NCBI GenBank assembly: GCA_035574315.1
Contig: DATLYW010000048.1
Coordinates: 124,001-188,000 of the forward strand
Direction: 5' to 3'
DNA: 64,000 bases
Source: Candidatus Zixiibacteriota bacterium
GTDB taxonomy: Bacteria > Desulfobacterota > Binatia > UBA9968
Numbering within the stretch: the stretch's first letter is position 1; every line of letters begins with the position of its first letter. Position numbers and translations under genes: made by a program. Positions 46,048 through 53,880 of the stretch are shown here, piece by piece. The notes below the pieces were generated by a model that was given only the letters and a program-made list of their open reading frames with translations, made no database searches and was not told where the DNA came from.

Positions 46048-47199
46048 ATGAAACGAAGCATCGACCGAATCCTCACCACCCACGCGGGCGCCCTGCCCCA
46101 GCCCGCCGACCTCAAGCAAATGCACGCCGCGCGGACGAGCGGACAGGAGATCGACGAAAGGGCGTTCGCGCGGCGCGTGAGAGAGGCCGTGGCCGAGGCG
46201 GTCAAGAAACAGATCGCGTGCGGTCTCGACGTCATCAACGACGGCGAGGTCGGGAAATCCAACTTTTCCCGCTACGCGCGCGAGCGGCTGAGCGGTTTCA
46301 TCGAGCGCGAAGCGAAGCCGGGGGAACGCGTCTCGACCATCTTCGCTCGCGACCTCGTGGAATTCGAGAGCTACTTCAGGAGCCGGGTGAACCGCGGCGA
46401 CAACGTCAAGCGGGTTTTCTGCAACGCGCCGCTCCGGTACGTCGGGCACGAAAGCCTGCGGCGCGAGATCGAGGACTTCAAAGCCGCCCTTGAAGGGCAA
46501 AGCTACGAGGAGGCGTTCCTTCCGGCCGTGGCTCCGGGCACGATCGAGCACTGGATGAAGAACGACTACTACCCCGACGACGAGTCTTACCTTTTCGCGA
46601 TCGCCGACGCCATGCACGAGGAGTACAAGGCGATCGTGGAAGCCGGCTTCTTGCTCCAGATCGACGATCCCGATCTGCCGGACGGCTGGCAGTTCATGTC
46701 GCACATGAGCGTGCCGGAATACCGCAAATACGCCGAGCTGCGCGTCGACGCGCTGAACCACGGCCTGCGGGGCATCCCGCCGGAAAAGGTGCGGTTCCAT
46801 ACCTGCTGGGGGAGCTACCACGGACCGCACAAGCACGACATCCCGCTGCGGGACATTGTCGACTTGATCCTCAAGGTCCGCGCCGGCGCCTATTCGATCG
46901 AAGCGGCCAATCCCCGCCACGAGCACGAGTGGCGGGTCTGGCAGGAGGTCAGGTTTCCCGAAGGGAAAGTGCTGGTGCCGGGCGTCGTCGGTCATGCGAC
47001 GGACATCATCGAGCACCCCCAGGCGATCGCCGACCGGCTGGTGCGCTACGCGAAGGTCGTCGGCCGGGAAAACGTCATGGCCGGCACGGACTGCGGGCTC
47101 GGCCCGCGGGTCGGCGACGCGCAAATCGCCTGGGCCAAATTCGAGGCGATGGCCGAGGGAGCGCGCCTCGCCACGCGGGAGCTCTGGGGCCGGGCCTGA
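46048..47199 (+). CDS. Cobalamin-independent methionine-synthase-like methyltransferase (MetE-C type)
   Basis: Zinc methyltransferase barrel like the MetE C-terminal half and epoxyalkane:CoM transferase relatives. All four zinc-site residues of MetE have counterparts: H251 and C253 (FHTCWGSYHG), E285 (YSIEAANPRHEHEW) and C349 (AGTDCGLGPR). ILTTHAGALPQPADL opens the barrel. 383 residues from the ATG at 46048 (GGGAGGAA upstream). Stand-alone members methylate or alkyl-transfer to small thiols; the acceptor here is unknown. It sits behind an ABC importer, under a promoter-leader repeat shared with a TRAP operon. Confidence 0.87.
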   Translation: MKRSIDRILTTHAGALPQPADLKQMHAARTSGQEIDERAFARRVREAVAEAVKKQIACGLDVINDGEVGKSNFSRYARERLSGFIEREAKPGERVSTIFARDLVEFESYFRSRVNRGDNVKRVFCNAPLRYVGHESLRREIEDFKAALEGQSYEEAFLPAVAPGTIEHWMKNDYYPDDESYLFAIADAMHEEYKAIVEAGFLLQIDDPDLPDGWQFMSHMSVPEYRKYAELRVDALNHGLRGIPPEKVRFHTCWGSYHGPHKHDIPLRDIVDLILKVRAGAYSIEAANPRHEHEWRVWQEVRFPEGKVLVPGVVGHATDIIEHPQAIADRLVRYAKVVGRENVMAGTDCGLGPRVGDAQIAWAKFEAMAEGARLATRELWGRA

Positions 47200-47217
47200 C
47201 GCGGATCGATCTCCGCC

Positions 47218-48207
47218 TCAGCGGATCGCGAGCTTCGGCAGCACCTCCCTCGCCATGATTTCCATCGAGGCCAGGACCTTTTCCTGGGGGAGCGTGGCGA
47301 AGTTCATCATGAAGATGATGTGATCGGTGCCCGTGGACCGGATTTCCTCGATCTGCTCGATGCAGCGCCTCGGGCTGCCGACGACGACCAGCCGTTTTCC
47401 GAGCAGCTCGTCGTAGCCGCGCGGCCGCACCTGGATTCTCGCCGCCAGGTAAGGCACCATCCCCTGCCGGGCGTTCGCGTCGGCCTCCCGCTCGCTTTCG
47501 GCGGCGTGCGCATGAAAACACTGGATGACCTCGAACGCGGCCGGGTCTTCGCCCGAGGCCGCGAGGCTTTCCCGATAGAGCGAGATCTTCCGCTCGAGCT
47601 CCGCCATGTCCTTGCAACTTGCGTAGGGAATGCCGAGCACCGGGTAGCGATTGATCCCCGCCATCCGATAGGACTCGTCGCTCAAGGCCGCGAGAAACAA
47701 CGGCGGCGTGGGTCGCTGTACCGGACGGACGTTCAGCGAAACGTCGTCGATCGTACGGTACCTGCCGTGAAACGAGACCCGCCCCTCGCTCCAGGCTCGT
47801 TTCACGACCTCCAGGCTTTCGAGGAGCAGCTCCCGATTGTCCTCGGTGACGCCAAATCCCTTGAGCTCCGGTGGCGTGCCCCGGCCGACGCCGAAATCGA
47901 GCCGGCCGCGGCTGAGGACGTCGACCATCGCGTATTCCTCGGCGACGAAGATCGGGTCCCGGTAAGGGAGCAGGGAGACCGCAACGCCCAGGCGGATGGT
48001 TGTCGTCGCCCTGGCTGCCGCCGCCATGAAGACCGGCGGCGCGGGAATGACCCCGGCGAAATCGAAGTGGTGCTCGCCGAACCAGAACCCCTGATACCCG
48101 AGGCGCTCGGCTCGCGTCACCTGCTCGATCATCGCGTCATAATAGTCGCCGAGATCTCTGGCCGCCTCCGGGTGGCTGTCGCCGATGATGAACATTCCGA
48201 ACTTCAT
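47218..48207 (-). CDS. LLM-class flavin-dependent oxidoreductase
   Basis: Luciferase-like TIM-barrel monooxygenase using FMNH2 or F420. MKFGMFIIGDSHPEAARDL at the start, GYQGFWFGEHHFDFAG near residue 38, RLGVAVSLLPYRDPIFVAEE, VLSRGRLDFGVGRGTPP and GSPRRCIEQIEEIRSTG near the C-terminus. 329 residues from the ATG at 48207. The TRAP permease gene ends 11 bases upstream on the same strand, so the oxidoreductase probably acts on the imported substrate. Confidence 0.92.
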   Translation of the reverse strand: MKFGMFIIGDSHPEAARDLGDYYDAMIEQVTRAERLGYQGFWFGEHHFDFAGVIPAPPVFMAAAARATTTIRLGVAVSLLPYRDPIFVAEEYAMVDVLSRGRLDFGVGRGTPPELKGFGVTEDNRELLLESLEVVKRAWSEGRVSFHGRYRTIDDVSLNVRPVQRPTPPLFLAALSDESYRMAGINRYPVLGIPYASCKDMAELERKISLYRESLAASGEDPAAFEVIQCFHAHAAESEREADANARQGMVPYLAARIQVRPRGYDELLGKRLVVVGSPRRCIEQIEEIRSTGTDHIIFMMNFATLPQEKVLASMEIMAREVLPKLAIR

Positions 48208-48218
48208 CGTCCCCCTGT

Positions 48219-50168
48219 CTACCGCGGAATCCCGCTCGGGCCCGGAACGGGCGTCCGCCCCGCAGCGTTGCTCCGCTCCCATGCGATCAGGCCCGCGCCG
48301 AGAAGCAGCCCGGCGGCGTCTGCGAGGAGCCACGCTCCCTGCCAGCTCGGCAGCACGAGCAAGAGCCCCGCGAGCGCGAACAGTCCGCGTTTCCCCCAGG
48401 CCATGGGGCCGAACAGATAGCCCGCGCACGCCACGGCGAGCAGAAACGTTCCGGCCGACGCCGCGCTGACGGCGAGCAGAATCTCGCCCGGCGCGCCCTT
48501 GAGGATCAGAGCCGGGTGCAGCGCGAACACGAACGGCACGATGTAAGCCGCGATGCCGAGTCGCATTCCGGTCCAGCCGGTCTTCCAGAAATCCGAGCCG
48601 GCGATCGCGGCGGCGGTGTAGGTCGCCAGGCAATCCGGCGGCGTGATCAGCGACAGCATGCCGAAGTAGAAGAGAAAGAGATGAGCGGCCAGCGGATCGA
48701 TCCCGAGCTGAGCCAGCGCAGGCCCCACCAGAACCGCCAGCGTGATGTAGACCACCGCGGTCGGGAGCGACATCCCCAGCAGGATGCAGATGAGCGCGGT
48801 CAAGACGAGGAGCAGAAAGGCGTTGCCGCCCGAGAAGCTGACCAGGATGAGCGAGAGCTTGAAGGTCAGTCCGGACAGCTGCAGCGCGCCGATTACGAGG
48901 CCCGCCAGCGCCGTGATCGTGACGATGTCGAGGAGCGTGCGCCCGGTTCCCTCGATGCTGGAGAGGATTCCCTGAATCGACGGGCGGGTTTCCCTCTGCA
49001 CGGCGCCGACCACGAAGGTCAGAACGACCGCCGCCATTCCCGCCTGCCCCGCTTCCCAGTTGCGAAACATCAGCGCGTATACCAGGAATCCGAGCGGGAG
49101 CAAAAAGACCCACCCGAAGCGCACCACGCCGCGGAACCGGGGGATCCGGTCGGCGGGCAGCCCCCCGAGGCCGTGCTTGGCCGCCTCGAGATCGACCTGC
49201 GTGAAGAGGGCCAGATAATAGAGCGCTGCCGGAATCGCCGCCGCCAGGGCGACCTGCCCGTACGGAAGGCTGAGAAATTCCGCGATCAGGAACGCCGCGG
49301 CACCCATCACGGGAGGCGTGATCTGGCCGCCGTTGGACGCGACCGCCTCGATCGCCGCTGCGAGGTGCGCGGGGTATCCGGAGCGTTTCATCAGGGGAAT
49401 CGTGATCGCGCCGTCCACCGCCACGTTCGCAACGGCGCTTCCCGAAACCGTGCCGAAGAGCGCCGACGAGACCACGGAAACCTTCGCCGATCCGCCTCGG
49501 TAACGTCCCATGAAGACCAGCGCCGCATCGGTGATGAAACGATCGCCGCCTACGGAGTAGAGCGCCTGCCCGAAGAAGATAAACGCCACCACCACGCTGG
49601 CGGCGACCGTGAGCGGGACTCCCAGGATCCCGCTGGAGTCGAGGTAGAGGTAGCTCGCGATCCGCTGCCAGGACGACCCGTGCGCGTAGAACTGACCCGG
49701 GAAAAGGTAGGCGAACTTGGCGTAGAGAATGCAGACGACGGCCACCCATACGAGCGCCCAACCCGCGACGCGGCGCGCCGCCTCGAGAACGAGAACGACC
49801 GCGAGCGCTCCGAGAAGCCAGCGCTCCGGCGAGAGGATCCCCAGCCGGTAGGCAATCGAGGGATACATGACGGTGACGTACGTCCCGGCGACAAGCGCGC
49901 CGACCGCGCAGAGCCAGTCGTACCACGGCACCTGCTCCCCTCCATCCCTTCTACCCGCTCTGACCCGGAGAAAGACTCCGGCGATCCCCAGGCCGAAAAA
50001 AAGCCCCAGGAACTGCTCCTTGAAAAAGGCGATCTCGAAAAAGACGTGAAGCTGGGCAGCCCACGCCGCGCCGGTCAGGGTGAGAGTAACAAGGAGAGCT
50101 CGTTCCGCGGTGCGCGGCCAGCCGGCGAGCGAACGCAGCTTCGTGTCCGGTTGAAAGTCGTCGCTCAC
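48219..50168 (-). CDS. TRAP transporter permease, fused DctQ-DctM type
   Basis: 649 residues with well over a dozen hydrophobic segments, the fused small-plus-large membrane subunit typical of TAXI-TRAP systems. The first part (about residues 1-160) is DctQ-like. The DctM-like part contains SALFGTVSGSAVANVAVDGA and GGQITPPVMGAAAFLIAEF near residues 235-285, and LGMSLPTAVVYITLAVLVGP near 465. Driven by an ion gradient, not ATP. Downstream of the TAXI binding-protein gene and upstream of the LLM oxidoreductase in one operon. Confidence 0.94.
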   Translation of the reverse strand: MSDDFQPDTKLRSLAGWPRTAERALLVTLTLTGAAWAAQLHVFFEIAFFKEQFLGLFFGLGIAGVFLRVRAGRRDGGEQVPWYDWLCAVGALVAGTYVTVMYPSIAYRLGILSPERWLLGALAVVLVLEAARRVAGWALVWVAVVCILYAKFAYLFPGQFYAHGSSWQRIASYLYLDSSGILGVPLTVAASVVVAFIFFGQALYSVGGDRFITDAALVFMGRYRGGSAKVSVVSSALFGTVSGSAVANVAVDGAITIPLMKRSGYPAHLAAAIEAVASNGGQITPPVMGAAAFLIAEFLSLPYGQVALAAAIPAALYYLALFTQVDLEAAKHGLGGLPADRIPRFRGVVRFGWVFLLPLGFLVYALMFRNWEAGQAGMAAVVLTFVVGAVQRETRPSIQGILSSIEGTGRTLLDIVTITALAGLVIGALQLSGLTFKLSLILVSFSGGNAFLLLVLTALICILLGMSLPTAVVYITLAVLVGPALAQLGIDPLAAHLFLFYFGMLSLITPPDCLATYTAAAIAGSDFWKTGWTGMRLGIAAYIVPFVFALHPALILKGAPGEILLAVSAASAGTFLLAVACAGYLFGPMAWGKRGLFALAGLLLVLPSWQGAWLLADAAGLLLGAGLIAWERSNAAGRTPVPGPSGIPR

Positions 50169-50295
50169 GGCGAAATCACCCGGCGCAAAGCGCTAACCGG
50201 CCGCCGTGGCTTTCGCGCGGAGGTCTGGCGTTGGGCCGGTCCGGTTGCACGCAATCGCGATCGACGCCGGCCGCCTCAAGGGCGCAAGGAGTCTC

Positions 50296-50326
50296 AAATT
50301 TCGCGTTCCTGCGTCCCCGGCGCTCC
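50296..50326 (+). repeat. Dispersed 31-bp spacer repeat, copy 2
   Basis: Eighteen bases, AAATTTCGCGTTCCTGCG (50296-50313), identical to the minus strand at 35605-35588, with weaker identity over the next 13. Confidence 0.5.
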
Positions 50327-50365
50327 AGCATGTCCTCGCTTTGTCGGCCCAACCGCGAAATCAGG

Positions 50366-50397
50366 GTTCAATCGTCCAAAGGTTCAACGGCTCAACA
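50366..50397 (+). repeat. Octameric GTTCAACG array, copy 1
   Basis: Four 8-base units: GTTCAATC, GTCCAAAG, GTTCAACG, GCTCAACA. It lies in the spacer between the TRAP permease and TAXI genes. The first 25 bases match 51541-51565 at 20 positions. Confidence 0.45.
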
Positions 50398-50413
50398 AAA
50401 GCCGGATCCATGC

Positions 50414-51451
50414 TCAGGGATTGAGCGCGAGAAGTCGCTGCTGGTTCTCCTCCGCCTTCACCGACCAGGCTTTTTTGCCTTTGAAAAATTGAACCGCGGC
50501 CGGATGATAAGGCATCGTCGCTTCCGGGCTCACCGCTCGTTCCCGGGTCCATTCCCGGAATCCCGGATGGAGCGGAGGCAGCTTCGCGATATTGTCCCAG
50601 ATCGCGCCCAACACTGCCTGCACGGCTGCGTCCGACAAACCCTTATGGCCGACCAGATAAATGTCGTAGGTGTACGTGCAGGTGTCCTCGACGATTCCGG
50701 TGGACGATCCCGCTTTCACGACGGTGAGATAGTAGCCGGGAACCGCTTTCTTGATGCGCGCCTCTCCCTCGGGCGAGCAGTCGAGCGAGATGTAGCGGAT
50801 CCCCACCGCCGCGTCTGCTTCTTTCACTTTCGCCGAGCCGATCGCGTGGGTGGTGACGTCCGCTCTTCCCTGAACCAGCGCGTCCACGCCCTCGTTCACC
50901 GCCGGCACCGGGACGACCTTGACGTCGTTCCAGGTCAGGCCGCCGTTGGAAAGCGACCCGAAGACGTTGTACCAGACGGCGAGCTGCGCGGGATACTCGC
51001 CGGTCACGCGTTTTCCCTTGACGTCCTGGATGGTCTTGATCGGCGAATCTTTCCGCACGATGAGGCTGCTGCGAAGCGGCGAGCCGCGCATGATCAGGCG
51101 GGTGTTCGGCACGTGAGGAAAGGGATTCCTTCCGCCGATCTTCAGGCGGTTCGGCCCCTGATACGCCAGCCCCATGTCCACGGCGTTGACGACGCCGAAA
51201 TCCATCTCGCCGCTGTTGATCAGCGGCAGGAAAGTGCTCGTGCCGGCGTGCGGTTGGACCTGAGCCTGGATCGGTGAACCTTCGGTCACTACCTTCGAAA
51301 GGCCGCTCGCGAGCGCGTAGAACAAAGAGCCCGGCGGGTTCGAGCCGACCGTCACGGCTTTGGGAAGCTGAGCCTGCGCGGGAAAAGTCCAGAGATGAAA
51401 GGCAAGAAAGCCGCCGGAAACGATCCACAGCGGAACCGACCGGTTGCGCAT
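50414..51451 (-). CDS. TAXI-family TRAP substrate-binding protein
   Basis: Periplasmic receptor of the TAXI-TRAP transporter. Signal peptide at residues 1-27 (FHLWTFPAQAQLPKA). The mature start KAVTVGSNPPGSLFYALASG and QVQPHAGTSTFLPLINSGEM with FGVVNAVDMGLAY are TAXI signatures. 345 residues from the ATG at 51451; AAGGAGGG lies eight bases upstream. A spacer of about 245 bases separates it from the permease gene. Ligands of this family include glutamate and dicarboxylates, so the substrate cannot be read off. Confidence 0.93.
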   Translation of the reverse strand: MRNRSVPLWIVSGGFLAFHLWTFPAQAQLPKAVTVGSNPPGSLFYALASGLSKVVTEGSPIQAQVQPHAGTSTFLPLINSGEMDFGVVNAVDMGLAYQGPNRLKIGGRNPFPHVPNTRLIMRGSPLRSSLIVRKDSPIKTIQDVKGKRVTGEYPAQLAVWYNVFGSLSNGGLTWNDVKVVPVPAVNEGVDALVQGRADVTTHAIGSAKVKEADAAVGIRYISLDCSPEGEARIKKAVPGYYLTVVKAGSSTGIVEDTCTYTYDIYLVGHKGLSDAAVQAVLGAIWDNIAKLPPLHPGFREWTRERAVSPEATMPYHPAAVQFFKGKKAWSVKAEENQQRLLALNP

Positions 51452-51540
51452 ACGGTTGCCCTCCTTGGGTGACGCCAGTCTGTTAGCGAGTCCGTAAACG
51501 GAGACATCGCATCGTGGCGGCCCGTGGCCGAGGCCTTCCG

Positions 51541-51572
51541 GTTCGATCGTTCCCGGGTTCAACGGTGCGCCG
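51541..51572 (+). repeat. Octameric GTTCAACG array, copy 2
   Basis: Units GTTCGATC, GTTCCCGG, GTTCAACG, GTGCGCCG, directly followed by the heptameric array. A related pair of GTTCGAA units is at 45881-45898. Confidence 0.45.
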
Positions 51573-51576
51573 TGAA

Positions 51577-51604
51577 AACCGGAAACTATGAACCGGAAAC
51601 CGTC
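51577..51604 (+). repeat. Heptameric AACCGGR array, copy 2
   Basis: Units AACCGGA, AACTATG, AACCGGA, AACCGTC, each starting with AAC. In 29-base alignment 23 positions equal the array at 35716-35744. Confidence 0.6.
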
Positions 51605-51644
51605 ACGACCCTGAGCCCTCGACCCGTTCTCGATGCTCGTCTCC

Positions 51645-51689
51645 CTGCCAATGAGCTCCTTAGTAATCGGACTGTCCCGGTTATGTCAA
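51645..51689 (-). promoter_or_regulatory. Promoter-leader repeat upstream of the TAXI-TRAP operon
   Basis: On the minus strand, TTGACA (51689-51684), 18 bases, TACTAA (51665-51660), then GGAGCTCATTGGCAG (51659-51645). The last 21 bases match 45935-45955 with one mismatch. Confidence 0.65.
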
Positions 51690-51747
51690 CTCTCCGGAAA
51701 ATCTCGGTTCGAGTTCCGAGCCCGTCGCTCGAAAACAACGAGCCGCA

Positions 51748-52731
51748 TCAAACCGTATCCGGAACGAACAGCCCGCGAATGTCCAGTCTCGTTTTCATCA
51801 ACCCCTGCTCGATCTGGTAGCGGTTCAGCGCCTCGAGGCTTTCAAGCTCCATGGGGCCGAGCACGTAGGCGTAGGGGTCCTCCCCCAGAACCGCCTTTTC
51901 CTTCTCGCAGCCTTCGATCTCCTCCGCGGTCATGTACCGCGGCGCCAGTCTCTTCGCTTCACGAAACGCCTCGACGAGCCTTGCCGGAAAGTCGGGAAAA
52001 CGCTTTGCGACCTCGGCCTTCATGACGATGGTGTGCATGATCGGATAGATCCGGCGGGCTCGAATGTAGCGAACGATCTCGTCGGCGTCGTTCAGCAGGG
52101 CTGTCACGCCGGGAAAGCTCTTCATCGCGCGCTCCAGCCGGCCGCCGCCGAAAATGCTCCGGTGGCCGGTATCGCCGGGCACGATCACGCCGTCGATCTT
52201 CCCCTCGCTCAGCATCTTGCCCAGGTGGGCGGCCTCTTCACCGAACGGCACCGGAGCCGGGGGCCGGTCGACATCCACCGGCAGTCGCTCCGAAGCGCCG
52301 AACAGCTCATGTCCGCACGCGTACCAGCGCACGTCGGTCGTCTTCAGCCCGTAAAGGTCGAGCAGAAGCCCGCGAGCCCAGACGTTGGCCGTCGCGCCGT
52401 AGCGGGAGAGGCCTATTTTTCTCCCCTTGAGATCAGCGGGATGCCGCAAGGCTCCCTGCCGGCAGAAGATATTGCGGTGGCGCGCCCCGCGGGTGAGAAA
52501 GACCGGTATGGCGACGAAAGGAACACCGGCCTCGCGGCTCCGAAGAAACGTCGCGGTGGAAAACTCGCACACGTCGAATTCCATGTTCTCGAAACGGTGG
52601 TGCTGCTCGCCGGGCGAGCGAAACTCATGGACGACCGCGAGGCGGTAGCCGTCGATCGTCACCTTCCCCTCGATCAACGCGAGCGCGCGCGGATCGGGAG
52701 AAAGCGCGAGGGTGATCGTCGGGTCGTTCAC
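51748..52731 (-). CDS. 4,5-dihydroxyphthalate-decarboxylase-like protein (binding-protein fold)
   Basis: 327 residues, no signal peptide, GTG start. ITLALSPDPRALALIEGKVTIDG in two parts near the N-terminus, DVCEFSTATFLRSREAGVPF near residue 53, HPADLKGRKIGLSRYGATAN near 97, and LGEDPYAYVLGPMELESLEALN near 285. This is the family annotated as 4,5-dihydroxyphthalate decarboxylase or related NMT1-fold proteins. True decarboxylase activity cannot be assumed. It lies upstream of the TRAP operon on the same strand, but a promoter for TAXI intervenes. Confidence 0.82.
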   Translation of the reverse strand: MNDPTITLALSPDPRALALIEGKVTIDGYRLAVVHEFRSPGEQHHRFENMEFDVCEFSTATFLRSREAGVPFVAIPVFLTRGARHRNIFCRQGALRHPADLKGRKIGLSRYGATANVWARGLLLDLYGLKTTDVRWYACGHELFGASERLPVDVDRPPAPVPFGEEAAHLGKMLSEGKIDGVIVPGDTGHRSIFGGGRLERAMKSFPGVTALLNDADEIVRYIRARRIYPIMHTIVMKAEVAKRFPDFPARLVEAFREAKRLAPRYMTAEEIEGCEKEKAVLGEDPYAYVLGPMELESLEALNRYQIEQGLMKTRLDIRGLFVPDTV

Positions 52732-52975
52732 CGAAGCGTCCTCCAGGCCGGAGAACGCCGCCGATGGCTTCCATGGCTTTGCATGGGCGTCTTCTATACG
52801 GATCGCGCCCGGCCTGTCAATCGGCGCAAGATCCGCTCCGTGGAACTTTTTACGCTGTTTTCACCCGCCGAAAAGCGCCTTTCGTCCGAGCCCACCGCTA
52901 CCGTATTCGCCCGGCCGCTCCCGAAGGCGCTTTGCTTCGCCTTGGCACCGGTGTTGCCTGAAGACCTCGTTCGTC

Positions 52976-53737
52976 ATGAGGGTCCTGCGGCGCGGCGGAC
53001 GGTTCATGAGCGGGCGGATCCGCTTTTACTCCCTGCAGTCCGCCGTTCTCCTCGGCCTCGGGGCGCTGACCTGGCTCGCTTCGGGCCATCTCCGCCTGCC
53101 CGCCATCGGCTTGGCGGCGGGGGTCGCCCTGCTGCTCTGCTCCGGGCGAAGCTTCAGGCGCTGGAGCCGCTGGTCGGCCGGGCAGCGGGGCGAGCTGGCG
53201 GTGGTGGTGGCCCTGAAAACCCTTCCTCAGGGATACGTTCTTTTGAACGATCTGGTTCTTCCGGACGGAAGAGGAAACATCGATCACGTGGTCGTCGGGC
53301 CGAACGGCGTTTTCGCAGTCGAGACAAAGAACTACTCGAAGCACATCCGGTGCGAAAAGGACTTCTGGTTTCTCGCGCACAAGCCCATCCGGAGCTTGAG
53401 CAGGCAGGCCAAACGCGCAGCGATTGCGGTCCGCAGCAGCATCGCCGGTCTGTTCCCCGGCCAGACGAGCCTCATCCCCTACGTGACGCCGGTTCTGGTC
53501 TTCGTCGATCCGCACGCCGCGCTGACGCTCATCCAGCCGACCGTGCCGGTGGTGCGGCTGGCCGAGCTGCCGGACTTCATCCGCGACTACGCGCCGCGCC
53601 GTCCCATCACCCGGCAGGAACAGCTCGCGATCGTCCGGCATCTCCGATCGCTCCAGCGGATTCCCCCGGACCAGGTGCCGACGCCGGCCCGGCGCCTCGT
53701 CCGTCCAGGCGTCCCCCGCCGCCGGTTTTTCAGCTGA
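52976..53737 (+). CDS. NERD-domain protein with membrane spans
   Basis: Two hydrophobic segments at about residues 20-55 (SAVLLGLGALTWLA and AIGLAAGVALLLCSG). Then the NERD nuclease-related domain: RGELAVVVALKTLPQGYVLL, DGRGNIDHVVVGPNGVFAVE and TKNYS, with the D/ExK catalytic-like pattern (Asp in NIDH, VETK). 253 residues from the ATG at 52976; the ATG at 53006 is an alternative. NERD proteins are poorly understood, with roles proposed in DNA processing. No partner gene nearby. Confidence 0.8.
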   Translation: MRVLRRGGRFMSGRIRFYSLQSAVLLGLGALTWLASGHLRLPAIGLAAGVALLLCSGRSFRRWSRWSAGQRGELAVVVALKTLPQGYVLLNDLVLPDGRGNIDHVVVGPNGVFAVETKNYSKHIRCEKDFWFLAHKPIRSLSRQAKRAAIAVRSSIAGLFPGQTSLIPYVTPVLVFVDPHAALTLIQPTVPVVRLAELPDFIRDYAPRRPITRQEQLAIVRHLRSLQRIPPDQVPTPARRLVRPGVPRRRFFS

Positions 53738-53880
53738 CGCGAACCTCTTGCCGTCGGCTCCTTCGACCGCCCAGGAAAGCCACCGCAACCGGCGGCAGAG
53801 AGACCGCGTCGGATCGGCCCCCGATTCCAATGGTCTAAAGCTCGGGTCTGTGGTATGGATCGGCGTCGGAGGCTTCCGCG

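Larger units (their letters stand above)
51452..51747. other. 296-base spacer carrying repeats and a promoter
   Basis: Contains the octameric array (51541-51572), the heptameric array (51577-51604) and the promoter-leader repeat (51645-51689). No gene is seen. The TAXI leader transcribed through it would be about 195 bases. Confidence 0.55.
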
